The notes beneath the pieces are model-generated. The model was not told the origin of the DNA, did no database searches, and was given only the letters and a program-made list of their open reading frames with translations. Shown here piece by piece: positions 1 to 8,243 of a stretch of DNA of 64,000 bases (positions are counted from its first letter, which is position 1; each line of letters opens with the position of its first letter). The position numbers and the translations under genes are program-made. The stretch is from Microbispora oryzae (GTDB taxonomy: Bacteria; Actinomycetota; Actinomycetes; Streptosporangiales; Streptosporangiaceae): assembly GCF_017896165.1 (NCBI RefSeq), contig NZ_JAFCNB010000024.1, forward strand, positions 1 through 64,000, read 5' to 3'.

Positions 1-931
1 GGCGAACCTGTATGGGGTGTTCGTCGCCTCTTACACCGATTCGGGTGGGTTGACGACGACGGATATTCATACGTTGCAGCCGCGTCATCGGCAGGCGGAG
101 CATTTCGCTGCGATGCAGGGTGTGCAGGCGGCTGATCACGCGACGGCTGAGGGTGGTAAGACGGTCGGGTACACCGATGACGGTGATTGGATTTCGTTCC
201 AGCCGTATGTGCTGGGTAACGCGAACAAGATCACGGTTCGGGTGGCGTCGGCTGGTGCGGGTGGCCGTATCGAGGTGCGGGCGGGTTCGGCGACGGGGAC
301 GTTGCTGGGCACGGTGACGGTGCCGGTGACCGGGAGCTGGGACACCTTCGTCGACGCGACCGCGAACCTGAGCGGCGGGCCCGCGGGGGCGACCACGTTG
401 TATCTGGTCTTCCGCGGCGCGACCGGCTCGGGTTACCTGTTCGACCTCGACGCCTTCACCCTCGGCACCGGCACGTCTTCCTCGCCGTCGCCGTCTCCCT
501 CGCCGTCTGTGTCGCCGTCCGCGTCGCCCTCTCCGCCTGCGGGTGGTACGAGCGCGATCCGCGGTGTGGGGTCGGGCCGGTGTGTGGATGTGACCGGCAG
601 TTCCCAGAGCAACGGCGCGCAGGCGCAGATCTACGACTGCAACGGCGCGGCCAACCAGCAGTGGACTCTCACCAGCTCGAGTGAGCTGCGGGTCTACGGC
701 AACAAGTGCCTGGATGTGAACGGTGGCAGCACGGCCAACGGTGCCACGGTGATCATCTGGGACTGCAACGGGCAGAACAACCAGAAGTGGCGCTTCAACT
801 CCGACGGCTCCCTGACCGCCGTCGGTGCCAACAAGTGCCTCGACGTGCCGGGCAACGCCACGGCGAACGGCACCAAGCTCAACATCTGGGACTGCAACGG
901 CCAGGCCAACCAGCGCTGGACCCGGGTCTGA
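1..931 (+). CDS. C-terminal part of a secreted CBM6 + ricin-lectin protein (5' end outside window)
   Basis: The reading frame is open from base 2, so the gene begins upstream. The visible part starts in the end of an Ig-like segment, followed by a CBM6-type carbohydrate-binding domain (about 30-150 of the visible residues), a Ser-Pro linker and a beta-trefoil ricin B lectin with three Q-x-W repeats (QQW, QKW, QRW). Segment order and sequence match the C-terminal third of the protein at 9166-12699, so the missing part is probably similar (ThuA and/or sugar dehydrogenase); that is inference. Its role is binding polysaccharide outside the cell. The lectin tail is nearly identical in DNA to those of two other genes in this window. 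Confidence 0.85.
   Translation, partial: ANLYGVFVASYTDSGGLTTTDIHTLQPRHRQAEHFAAMQGVQAADHATAEGGKTVGYTDDGDWISFQPYVLGNANKITVRVASAGAGGRIEVRAGSATGTLLGTVTVPVTGSWDTFVDATANLSGGPAGATTLYLVFRGATGSGYLFDLDAFTLGTGTSSSPSPSPSPSVSPSASPSPPAGGTSAIRGVGSGRCVDVTGSSQSNGAQAQIYDCNGAANQQWTLTSSSELRVYGNKCLDVNGGSTANGATVIIWDCNGQNNQKWRFNSDGSLTAVGANKCLDVPGNATANGTKLNIWDCNGQANQRWTRV
481..931 (+). repeat. Ser-Pro linker + ricin lectin cassette, copy A
   Basis: First of three near-identical coding cassettes (also 2505-2964 and 12252-12699). By eye about a dozen mismatches separate it from copy C over the 396 bp lectin part, while the domains upstream differ between the genes. Confidence 0.9.
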
Positions 932-967
932 GGCACCAGTTACGCCCCGACAGGGGCTGAGGGCTCC

Positions 968-1036
968 GACGTCCCGGTAAGCGACGGGCTCGGGCGGGAT
1001 CACCCGGTCCCGCCCGAGCCCGAAGACCGGGACGTC
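968..1036. terminator. Nested stem-loop after the first gene
   Basis: An inner 14-bp stem (986-999 with 1008-1021) sits inside an outer 11-bp stem (968-978 with 1026-1036). It lies between a stop codon and the next gene and has no T-run, as is common for actinomycete terminators. Confidence 0.7.
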
Positions 1037-1123
1037 GTCCGGCCTCGACCGCACCACCGATCACCAATTGAGGTGACACCCGGCGCGGCCCAGCTGATCG
1101 CTGAGACGGCCGTCCCGGGCGCC

Positions 1124-1215
1124 GCGACGGAAGGACATCCATGCTGCGACATCTGACCCCCGCGCTCGGGGGCATCCCACGGAGCGACAGAAAGACATCC
1201 CTGCTGCGACGTCTG
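1124..1215 (+). repeat. 60-bp tandem duplication over the start of the ThuA/DUF1080 gene
   Basis: Bases 1124-1155 (ribosome site, ATG and first codons) recur at 1184-1215 with about four mismatches and a spacing of exactly 60 bp. In the second copy the ATG has become CTG. The in-frame duplication adds 20 residues before the signal peptide. Confidence 0.75.
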
Positions 1216-2964
1216 TCGGTGACCGCCGTGGCGCTCACCACCGCCGCCGCGACGATGATCCCGGCCATCCCGGCCCAGGCCGCCGCCTTCAAGGTGCTCG
1301 TCTTCTCCAAGACGGCCGCCTTCCGGCACGACTCCATCCCCGCCGGAATCCAGGCGATCCGCGACCTGGGTTCGGCCAACAACTTCGCGGTGGACGCGAC
1401 GGAGGACGCCGGCGCGTTCACCACGGGCAATCTCGCGCAGTATCAGGCCGTGGTGTTCCTGAGCACCACCGGTGACGTGCTCAACGCCACCCAGCAGACC
1501 GCCTTCCAGTCGTACATCGACGGCGGCGGCGGTTATGTGGGCGTGCACTCGGCCGCCGACACCGAGTACGACTGGCCCTACTACGGCCAGCTCATGGGCG
1601 CCTGGTTCAACAACCACCCGGCGATCCAGCAGGCCACCGTCAGGACCGAGGACCGGGCGAACGCCGCGACCGCCCATCTGGGGGCGACCTGGACGCGTAC
1701 CGACGAGTGGTACAACTACCGCACCAACCCGCGGGCCAACGTGCACGTCCTGCAGAACCTGAACGAGAGCAGCTACAGCGGCGGCAACATGGGCGACCAC
1801 CCGATCACCTGGTGTCACCCCCAGTCCTCCGGCCGCGCGTTCTACACCGGTCTCGGGCACACCCAGGAGTCGTACGCCGACTCGAACTTCCGCAACCTGC
1901 TGCTCGGCGGGATCCGGTACGCGGCCAAGGCGGCCAACGCCGACTGCCGCCCGGAGAACGGATACACGACGTTGTACAACGGGTCGACGACGGGCTGGTC
2001 GCAGGCCGGGCCGGGGTCGTTCACCAACAGCGACGCCACGCTGACCTCCCAGGGCGGCATGGGCATGCTGTGGTACAGCGCCAAGGAACTCCACTCGTAC
2101 TCGGTCAAGCTCGACTGGAGGCTGACTGGCGACTCCAACTCCGGCGTGGTGGTCGGCTTCCCGGCCACGAGTGATCCGCAGGCGGCGCTCGACACCGGCT
2201 ACGAGGTGCAGATCGACGCGACCGACACCGCCGACAAGACGACGGGGGCGGTCTACGGGTTCCAGTCGGCGGACATCGCCGCACGCGACGCCGCGCTGAA
2301 TCCGCCGGGTCAGTGGAACACCTACGAGCTGCTGGTGGAGGGTGAGCGGCTGCAGGTGTTCCTGAACGGGTCCAAGATCAACGACTTCACCAACAGCGAC
2401 CCGGCGCGCTCCCTCCAGCAGGGCTACATCGGCATCCAGAACCACGGGTCCGGCGACGTGGTGTCGTTCCGCAACATCCGCATCAAGGAACTGACCAGCG
2501 CGTCGCCGTCGCCTTCTCCCTCGCCGTCTCCCTCGCCGTCCGTGTCGCCGTCCGCGTCGCCCTCTCCGCCTGCGGGTGGTACGAGCGCGATCCGCGGTGT
2601 GGGGTCGGGCCGGTGTGTGGACGTGACCGGCAGTTCGCAGTCCAACGGCGCGCAGGCGCAGATCTACGACTGCAACGGCGCGGCCAACCAGCAGTGGACT
2701 CTCACCAGCTCGAGTGAGCTGCGGGTCTACGGCAACAAGTGCCTGGACGTCAACGGCGGCAGCACGGCCAACGGCGCCACGGTGATCATCTGGGACTGCA
2801 ACGGGCAGAACAACCAGAAGTGGCGCTTCAACTCCGACGGCTCCCTGACCGCCGTCGGCGCCAACAAGTGCCTCGACGTGCCCGGTAACGCCACGGCGAA
2901 CGGCACCAAGCTCAACATCTGGAGCTGCAACGGCGGCTCCAACCAGCGCTGGACCCGCGTCTGA
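1141..2964 (+). CDS. Secreted ThuA + DUF1080 (3-keto-glycoside hydrolase-like) + ricin lectin protein
   Basis: 607 residues. The ATG at 1141 has GGAAGG 7 nt upstream. A long charged N-region leads into a signal peptide ending about residue 47 (PAQA). Residues 49-265 are a ThuA (trehalose utilisation/glutamine-amidotransferase-like) domain opening with KVLVFSKTAAFRHDSI. Residues 270-449 are a DUF1080 LamG-like domain, the family that includes 3-keto-disaccharide hydrolases. A Ser-Pro linker and a three-repeat ricin B lectin (478-607) follow. It is probably exported and bound to polysaccharide. It precedes the sugar ABC operon after a strong terminator, so it is likely its own transcript. The catalytic substrate cannot be read from sequence. 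Confidence 0.9.
   Translation: MLRHLTPALGGIPRSDRKTSLLRRLSVTAVALTTAAATMIPAIPAQAAAFKVLVFSKTAAFRHDSIPAGIQAIRDLGSANNFAVDATEDAGAFTTGNLAQYQAVVFLSTTGDVLNATQQTAFQSYIDGGGGYVGVHSAADTEYDWPYYGQLMGAWFNNHPAIQQATVRTEDRANAATAHLGATWTRTDEWYNYRTNPRANVHVLQNLNESSYSGGNMGDHPITWCHPQSSGRAFYTGLGHTQESYADSNFRNLLLGGIRYAAKAANADCRPENGYTTLYNGSTTGWSQAGPGSFTNSDATLTSQGGMGMLWYSAKELHSYSVKLDWRLTGDSNSGVVVGFPATSDPQAALDTGYEVQIDATDTADKTTGAVYGFQSADIAARDAALNPPGQWNTYELLVEGERLQVFLNGSKINDFTNSDPARSLQQGYIGIQNHGSGDVVSFRNIRIKELTSASPSPSPSPSPSPSVSPSASPSPPAGGTSAIRGVGSGRCVDVTGSSQSNGAQAQIYDCNGAANQQWTLTSSSELRVYGNKCLDVNGGSTANGATVIIWDCNGQNNQKWRFNSDGSLTAVGANKCLDVPGNATANGTKLNIWSCNGGSNQRWTRV
2505..2964 (+). repeat. Ser-Pro linker + ricin lectin cassette, copy B
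   Basis: Second copy of the cassette. It differs from copy C (12252-12699) at only about eight bases in the 396-bp lectin part by eye, although the upstream domains (DUF1080 versus CBM6) are unrelated. Confidence 0.9.
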
Positions 2965-3041
2965 GCCGATCGCGGGCCAGAAGAAAGCGGCCGGGAGCCG
3001 CGGAGCGGCGTTCCACGTAGAACGCCTTCCCGCGTGACATG

Positions 3042-3079
3042 CCGTCCGGCGTGACCCCCGATCGGGTCACGCCGGACGG
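3042..3079. terminator. 16-bp stem-loop terminator
   Basis: A perfect 16-bp inverted repeat (3042-3057 with 3064-3079) with a 6-nt loop lies about 80 bp after the lectin gene stop. It separates that gene from the ABC operon promoter. Confidence 0.8.
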
Positions 3080-3293
3080 TCCCGGGCTGGGAAGCGCGGA
3101 AGGAAAACGCGCCCGAAGTTTCATACTCATTTACGCCTGCCCCTCGGGATGTATTGCCGATCGTCTCCGGTGCTGAGGCGAAAAAGCTCTGGTACAGACC
3201 TATCTGGACGTGCGGTTTTTTCCTCTGTGGGGTAATCGAGGTTATCGTCCGCTATGTCGCAATATTCGGTTCTCGGCTGATAGATAAGCGGGC

Positions 3294-3322
3294 TTGACAG
3301 TCGGGTTTTGGGCATTTAGTTT
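3294..3322 (+). promoter_or_regulatory. Sigma-70-type promoter for the sugar ABC operon
   Basis: TTGACA (3294-3299), 17-bp spacer, TAGTTT (3317-3322). It sits in an AT-richer intergenic stretch about 320 bp before the ATPase gene. The rest of 2965-3519 holds the upstream terminator and a leader hairpin, with no convincing gene. Confidence 0.55.
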
Positions 3323-3412
3323 CAGTCACAATTGCTTGATCATTACTGCCGTGTGGTCAGGCCCGGCGTCCGCCGCGTCACAACGCCGTCCGCCAGGCGG
3401 TGAAATCTTGTC

Positions 3413-3451
3413 GACGGCGCCCTGCCGGACGCGGTCCGGCAGGGCGCCGTC
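3413..3451 (+). promoter_or_regulatory. 18-bp leader hairpin upstream of the ABC operon
   Basis: A perfect 18-bp inverted repeat (3413-3430 with 3434-3451) with a 3-nt loop lies between the promoter and the first ribosome site. It could be an attenuator or an mRNA-stabilising structure. Confidence 0.6.
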
Positions 3452-3519
3452 ACCGGCGTCCGGGGTGGGCCTCATGCCGGGCCGGCACGACCCTCGGCTG
3501 CTCGTTAGGAGACCCCTCT

Positions 3520-3645
3520 GTGCATGACTCCTCGGTCCGTACCCCACGAAGACCTGTCCCAGCCGGTTCCACCACCGGGGTGACGACGGCCGCCCCGGGC
3601 GCGGCAGGCACGGCCGCGCTGATCGACGGGCGGTCCGCGTGCTGA
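3520..3645 (+). CDS. Possible 41-codon leader ORF coupled to the ABC ATPase
   Basis: A GTG at 3520 has AGGAG at 3507-3511, a spacing of 8. The ORF runs to a TGA at 3643-3645 that overlaps the first codons of the ATPase gene. The product is Pro/Thr/Ala-rich and not recognised. It may serve translational coupling, or the ribosome site may be coincidental. Confidence 0.35.
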   Translation: MHDSSVRTPRRPVPAGSTTGVTTAAPGAAGTAALIDGRSAC

Positions 3646-5072
3646 AGATGACCGGCATCGGCAAGAGCTTTCTCGGTGTCCGGGTCCTCGGCGGGGTCGA
3701 CCTTGAGGCGTCCGCGGGCGAGGTGCACGCGCTGGTGGGGGAGAACGGCGCGGGCAAGTCGACGCTTATGAAGATCCTCGCCGGAGTGCACACTCCGGAC
3801 GAGGGAACGATCGAGATCGACGGCCGGAGCGTGGCGTTCGGGCACCCGATCGAGGCGCAGCGGGCCGGGGTGGCGATCATCTATCAGGAGCTCACCCTGC
3901 TGCCGGAGCGTACGGTCGCCGAGAACGTCTACCTCGGCCGGGAGCCCGTCCGGCGAGGGCTGGTCGACCGGGCGGCGATGGAGTCGGCCACCGCTGAGCT
4001 GCTGAGCTCGCTCGGAGAGGAGTCGTTCGGGCCGCGCGATCTCGTCCGGCGGCTCTCGGTCGCGCAGCAGCAGGTCGTCGAGATCGCCAAGGCGCTCTCG
4101 CTGAACGCCCGGATCGTGGTGATGGACGAGCCGACCGCCGCCCTGGCCGATCACGAGGTCGAGCTGCTCTACACGCTGGTACGGCGGCTCACCGAGCGCG
4201 GGATCGCGGTCCTGTACGTCTCGCACCGGCTGCGCGAGATCTTCGATCTCTCCCAGCGGATCACCGTGCTCAAGGACGGCGCCAAGGTGACCACCGCGGA
4301 GACGTCGGCCCTGGACACGGCGGCTCTGGTCCGCCTGATGGTCGGAAGGGACCTCCAGTCGTACTACCCGCCCAGGGCGACGGAACCGCCCGGTGAGGTG
4401 ATCGTGAAGGTGCGCGGCGGCGGCAACGCCAGGCTGCACGACATCGACCTCGACCTGCGCGCGGGTGAGATCGTCGGGATCGCCGGGCTGCAGGGGTCTG
4501 GCCGCACCGAGCTCGCCAAGGCGCTGTTCGGGGCGGAGCCCTTCACCAGCGGAGAGATGACGCCCTGCCGTCCCCGCTCGGCCCGCGAGGGCATCTCGGC
4601 GGGGATCGGCCTGGTCACCGAGGACCGCAAGGCCGAGGGGCTGCTGCTCAACCAGCGGGTGCGCGACAACGCGCTGCTGGTGGCCCGGGCGACCGGGATG
4701 CGGCGGCCCGCGGTCGAAGGGCTGCTCGAACGCGTGCGGCTCAAGCCGCCCCGGCCCACCCAGGAGGTGCGGCTGCTGTCCGGGGGGAACCAGCAGAAGG
4801 TCGTGCTGGCCAAATGGATGACGGTCGCCCCGCGTGTCCTGCTGTTCGACGAACCGACCCGCGGCGTCGACGTGGGCGCCAAGGCGGCCATCCATGAACT
4901 GATGCGCGAACTCGCCCACGACGGCATGGCCGTACTGATGATCTCTTCCGAGCTGCCCGAGCTCATCGGCATGAGCGATCGCATCGTCGTGCTGCGGGAC
5001 GGCCGCGTCGCCGGAGAGCTGCCCGCCGGCGCCACCGAGGAGGCCGTGATGCACCTGGCGGCCGCGTCATGA
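3639..5072 (+). CDS. Sugar ABC transporter ATP-binding protein (RbsA/XylG type, two ATPase domains)
   Basis: 477 residues, the usual length for duplicated CUT2 ATPases. The first half has Walker A GENGAGKST, a QQQ-type signature (LSVAQQQ) and Walker B VVMDEPTAAL. The second half has the family's typical degenerate P-loop GLQGSGRTEL, signature LSGGNQQK and LLFDEPTRGVD. It energises uptake of a monosaccharide-like solute. GTG 3639 is taken because the next ATG (3648) shortens the first strand, and it overlaps a small upstream ORF. The downstream permease starts inside its stop (ATGA). Part of the operon 3639-9073. Confidence 0.93.
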   Translation: MLKMTGIGKSFLGVRVLGGVDLEASAGEVHALVGENGAGKSTLMKILAGVHTPDEGTIEIDGRSVAFGHPIEAQRAGVAIIYQELTLLPERTVAENVYLGREPVRRGLVDRAAMESATAELLSSLGEESFGPRDLVRRLSVAQQQVVEIAKALSLNARIVVMDEPTAALADHEVELLYTLVRRLTERGIAVLYVSHRLREIFDLSQRITVLKDGAKVTTAETSALDTAALVRLMVGRDLQSYYPPRATEPPGEVIVKVRGGGNARLHDIDLDLRAGEIVGIAGLQGSGRTELAKALFGAEPFTSGEMTPCRPRSAREGISAGIGLVTEDRKAEGLLLNQRVRDNALLVARATGMRRPAVEGLLERVRLKPPRPTQEVRLLSGGNQQKVVLAKWMTVAPRVLLFDEPTRGVDVGAKAAIHELMRELAHDGMAVLMISSELPELIGMSDRIVVLRDGRVAGELPAGATEEAVMHLAAAS

Positions 5073-6070
5073 CACAGCAACTGAAGCTCCGGCGCGTCTC
5101 GGCCGAGGGCTCGTTCCTGCGGCGGCTGTCGGCCGACCGGCCCGCGCGTCCCGTCTACCTGGCGCTCGTCCTGCTCATCGTGCTGGGCTGGCTGTTGTTC
5201 GCCCTGGACGGCGGGCAGTTCCTCAGCCTGGAGAACGTCGTCGGCATCCAGCAGCGATCGGCCGCGCTGGGCATCGTCGCGGTCGGCCAGACCCTGGTCA
5301 TCCTGGCCGGGAGCCTGGACCTCTCGGTGACCTACCTGATCAGCCTGACCTCCCTGGTCGCGGCCGAGATCATGGCCGGCTCCGACGCGAACGTGCCGGC
5401 CGCGGTCGCGGCGGTGCTGGCGGTGAGCGCGCTGGTCGGACTGGCCAACGGCCTGATCGTCACCAGGCTCCGGGTGCACGCGTTCATCGCCACGCTCGGG
5501 GTCGCACTGATCATCAGAGGGGCGCTGGACGAGCGGTACGACGGACCGGCGGGCAGTGTTCCCGCGTCCTTCCAGCATCTCGGGTACGACCGCATCGGGC
5601 CGCTGCCGGTGTCGGCGCTGCTGTGGGCCGCCGTGGCGGCGTCCGTCTGGCTCCTGCTCAGCCGGACGAGGCTGGGGTACCGGATCTACGCGGTGGGCGG
5701 GGACATCGAGGTCGCGCGGCTGTCGGGAGTCCGCACCGAGCGGGTCGTGGTCGTCGCCCACGTGGTGTGCTCGGTCTGCTCCGGGATCGCCGGACTGCTG
5801 CTGGCCTCCCGCCTGGGGGCGGGCGCGCCGACGGTCGGCACCGACGGCGGGTACGACCTGGAGTCGATCGCCGCGGTCGTGCTCGGCGGGACCGCCCTGG
5901 CCGGAGGGCGCGGCGGGGTCGCCGGGACCGTCGGGGGAGTCCTGCTCCTGGCCGTTCTCGACAGCATCTTCAACCAGCTGGAGGTCAACTCCTTCGCCAA
6001 GGACGTCGTGCGGGGCGTGGTCCTGGTGGCAGCTCTCGCGATCTACGCCCGCAGGAGGCGGACCTCATGA
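5069..6070 (+). CDS. Sugar ABC transporter permease (CUT2 type), first subunit
   Basis: 333 residues with about ten hydrophobic segments from residue 30 on. It contains the typical permease stretches GQTLVILAGSLDLSV, GLANGLIV and AVVLGGTALAGGRGGVAGT seen in RbsC/XylH-like membrane subunits. A hydrophilic N-terminal 25 residues precede the first helix. It overlaps the ATPase gene by 4 bp and the next permease by 4 bp, so translation is coupled. With the second permease it likely forms a heterodimeric channel. The transported sugar is unknown. Confidence 0.92.
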   Translation: MTQQLKLRRVSAEGSFLRRLSADRPARPVYLALVLLIVLGWLLFALDGGQFLSLENVVGIQQRSAALGIVAVGQTLVILAGSLDLSVTYLISLTSLVAAEIMAGSDANVPAAVAAVLAVSALVGLANGLIVTRLRVHAFIATLGVALIIRGALDERYDGPAGSVPASFQHLGYDRIGPLPVSALLWAAVAASVWLLLSRTRLGYRIYAVGGDIEVARLSGVRTERVVVVAHVVCSVCSGIAGLLLASRLGAGAPTVGTDGGYDLESIAAVVLGGTALAGGRGGVAGTVGGVLLLAVLDSIFNQLEVNSFAKDVVRGVVLVAALAIYARRRRTS

Positions 6071-6999
6071 GACGTACTCTGCCGATCTTCGTGGTGCTGG
6101 CCGTGCTGCTGGTCGCGATCGCCGTGGCCAACCCGTACTTCCTGGAGCCGCCGGCCTTCCTCGCCTTCGTCAAACGCGCCGCGCCGCTGGTGATTCTCGC
6201 GGCCGGGCAGTACGCCGTCATCGTGTCCGGCGAGTTCGACCTGTCGGTCGGCTCGCTCGTCACCGCCGAGGTGGTGATCGCCGCGCGGCTCATCGACGGA
6301 TCCGCGGAGGCGACGTGGCCCGTGGTGGCCCTGCTGATCGTTCTGGGGCTGCTCGTCGGGCTGGTCAACGGGGTCGTCACCACCCTGCTGCGCGTCCCGT
6401 CGTTCATCACGACACTCGGCATGCTGCTGATCCTGTCGGGAGCGATCTTCCTCTGGACGGGAGGCGCGCCCCGGGGCGCGCTGTCCGAGGAGTTCCGGGA
6501 GCTGGGCCGGGGAAGCCTGGGCCCGGTGCCCTGGTCGGTCCTGATCCTCGTCGTGGTGGCGGCTGCCGCCGCCTACGCGATGCGTGCCCGTTTCGGCCAC
6601 ACGCTGGTCGCGGTCGGCGACAACGACCGCGCCGCGGCCCTGTCCGGTGTCCGCGTCGCGCGGGTGCGGACGGTGGCATTCATGATCTCCGGGCTGGCCG
6701 CGGCGGTCGCCGCGATCCTGCTCGGTGGTTTCGCCGGGGTGTCCGCGCAAGTGGGCAAGGGCCTGGAGTTCCAGGCCATCACCGCCGTCGTGCTCGGCGG
6801 CGTGGCCCTGGGGGGCGGCCGCGGTTCCGTGGTCGCCGCGATGGCCGGCGCCTTCACGCTGGAGGCGCTGTTCACCCTGCTCAACCTGTACGGCATCTCG
6901 GGCGCGCTGGAGCCCGCCGTACAGGGTGTGATCATCATCGCCGCGGTGGCGCTGGGAGCCGTGCGCTTCCCGCGCAGAAGAGTCGCGGCGACATCGTGA
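6067..6999 (+). CDS. Sugar ABC transporter permease (CUT2 type), second subunit
   Basis: 310 residues from the ATG at 6067 (ATGA overlap with the previous stop). It has the same family motifs as its neighbour (GQYAVIVSGEFDLSVGSL, GLVNGVVTTLLRVPSFITTLG, AVVLGGVALGGGRGS) and about ten membrane spans. The open frame extends far upstream of this ATG, but that part is a shadow of the first permease. Two different permeases in one operon fit a heterodimeric transporter. Confidence 0.92.
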   Translation: MRRTLPIFVVLAVLLVAIAVANPYFLEPPAFLAFVKRAAPLVILAAGQYAVIVSGEFDLSVGSLVTAEVVIAARLIDGSAEATWPVVALLIVLGLLVGLVNGVVTTLLRVPSFITTLGMLLILSGAIFLWTGGAPRGALSEEFRELGRGSLGPVPWSVLILVVVAAAAAYAMRARFGHTLVAVGDNDRAAALSGVRVARVRTVAFMISGLAAAVAAILLGGFAGVSAQVGKGLEFQAITAVVLGGVALGGGRGSVVAAMAGAFTLEALFTLLNLYGISGALEPAVQGVIIIAAVALGAVRFPRRRVAATS

Positions 7000-7013
7000 T
7001 GGAAGGAAAGACT

Positions 7014-8243
7014 ATGAATTCATATTCGCGGCGGCTCCTCGCCTGCGCCGCGCTGGCTGTGGTGACGCTGTCGGCGGCCGCGTGCACCAGCGACAAACCC
7101 GCCACCTCCTCCGCCTCCGCCGGGTCGGGCTCCGCCGAGCCGGCCGGGTCCGCGGCGGCGAAGGACGCGGGCACCGGAGACCAGTCGAAGTTCTTCGTGC
7201 AGGCCGACTACGACGCGCAGATGGCGATGCGCAAGGCGCAGGCGGACGGCCCGGCGGACAAGCCGTGGGAGCAGACCATCGACGCGCAACTCGTCGACAC
7301 CGGCAAGTACAAGAAGTCGGGGCCGTACAACCTCTGCTTCTCCAACGCCGCGGTCAACAACCCCTGGCGGCAGGTCGGCCTGAAGAACATGCAGGCGGAG
7401 GTCGCCCTGCACAAGGAGATCGCGAAGTTCACCGCCCTCGACGCCGAGGGCAAGGACGACAAGCAGATCTCCGACATCGCGGAGCTGCAGGGCAAGGGCT
7501 GCGACGTGCTGATCGTCTCGCCCAACACCACGGCAACACTGACTCCCGCGGTGGCCGGGGCCTGCCCGAAGGTGCCCGTCATCGTGTTCGACCGGGGCGT
7601 CCAGACCGACTGCCCGGTCACGTTCATCAAGCCGATCGGCGGCTACGCCTTCGGCGCCGAGGCGGCCGAGTTCCTGGTCGACAAGGTGCCCGCCGGCGGG
7701 AAGATCCTCGCCCTGCGCATCCTGCCCGGCGTGGACGTGCTGGAGACCCGCTGGTCGGCGGCGAAGGTCGCGTTCGACAAGAGCGACCTCGACGTCGTCG
7801 GCGTCGAGTTCACCGACGGCGACGCCGCGAAGACCAAGAGCGTCGTCAGCGACTACATCCAGCGCTTCGGCAAGATCGACGGAGTCTGGATGGACGCGGG
7901 CGCCACCGCCGTCGCGGCCGTCGAGGCGTTCGAGGACGCGGGCCAGCCCGTGCCGCCCATCAACGGCGAGGACCAGCAGGACTTCCTGAAGAAGTGGAGC
8001 GACTCGAAGCTGACCGCGATCGCCCCGACCTATCCGACGTACCAGTGGCGCACGCCCATCATCGCGGCGCTCAAGATCCTCAAGGGTGAGCAGGTGCCGA
8101 AGGTCTGGAACCTTCCGCAGCCGACGATCACCCAGGACAACCTCACCACCTACCTCAAGCCCGGCATGCCGCCGCTCCACTACGCCATGTGCGGCTGCGA
8201 GAACCTGCCCGGCTACCCCGAGAAGTGGGGCGGCACGTCGTGA
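7014..8243 (+). CDS. Sugar ABC transporter substrate-binding lipoprotein
   Basis: 409 residues. An in-frame ATG at 6999 exists, but the purine-rich GGAAGGAAAG (7001-7010) points to ATG 7014. The signal peptide ends in a lipobox-like SAAAC with Cys about residue 24, followed by a Ser/Ala-rich tether. The body is a PBP1-type (peripla_BP_4) fold: NLCFSNAAVNNPWRQ, LIVSPNTTATLTPAV, VIVFDRGV. It should sit on the outer face of the membrane and hand the sugar to the permeases. Its stop overlaps the next start (GTGA). Confidence 0.92.
   Translation: MNSYSRRLLACAALAVVTLSAAACTSDKPATSSASAGSGSAEPAGSAAAKDAGTGDQSKFFVQADYDAQMAMRKAQADGPADKPWEQTIDAQLVDTGKYKKSGPYNLCFSNAAVNNPWRQVGLKNMQAEVALHKEIAKFTALDAEGKDDKQISDIAELQGKGCDVLIVSPNTTATLTPAVAGACPKVPVIVFDRGVQTDCPVTFIKPIGGYAFGAEAAEFLVDKVPAGGKILALRILPGVDVLETRWSAAKVAFDKSDLDVVGVEFTDGDAAKTKSVVSDYIQRFGKIDGVWMDAGATAVAAVEAFEDAGQPVPPINGEDQQDFLKKWSDSKLTAIAPTYPTYQWRTPIIAALKILKGEQVPKVWNLPQPTITQDNLTTYLKPGMPPLHYAMCGCENLPGYPEKWGGTS

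Noticed and set aside
481-560. Possible CRISPR-like or tandem repeat array (Ser-Pro linkers at 481, 2505, 12252; GPDS units at 55040 and 63385)
   Set aside because: Units are 6-12 bp, in frame with coding sequence and have no spacers; they encode protein linkers.
5556-7013. In-frame extension upstream of the sugar-binding lipoprotein
   Set aside because: It is an out-of-frame reading of the two permeases; the signal peptide and ribosome site fix the start at 7014.
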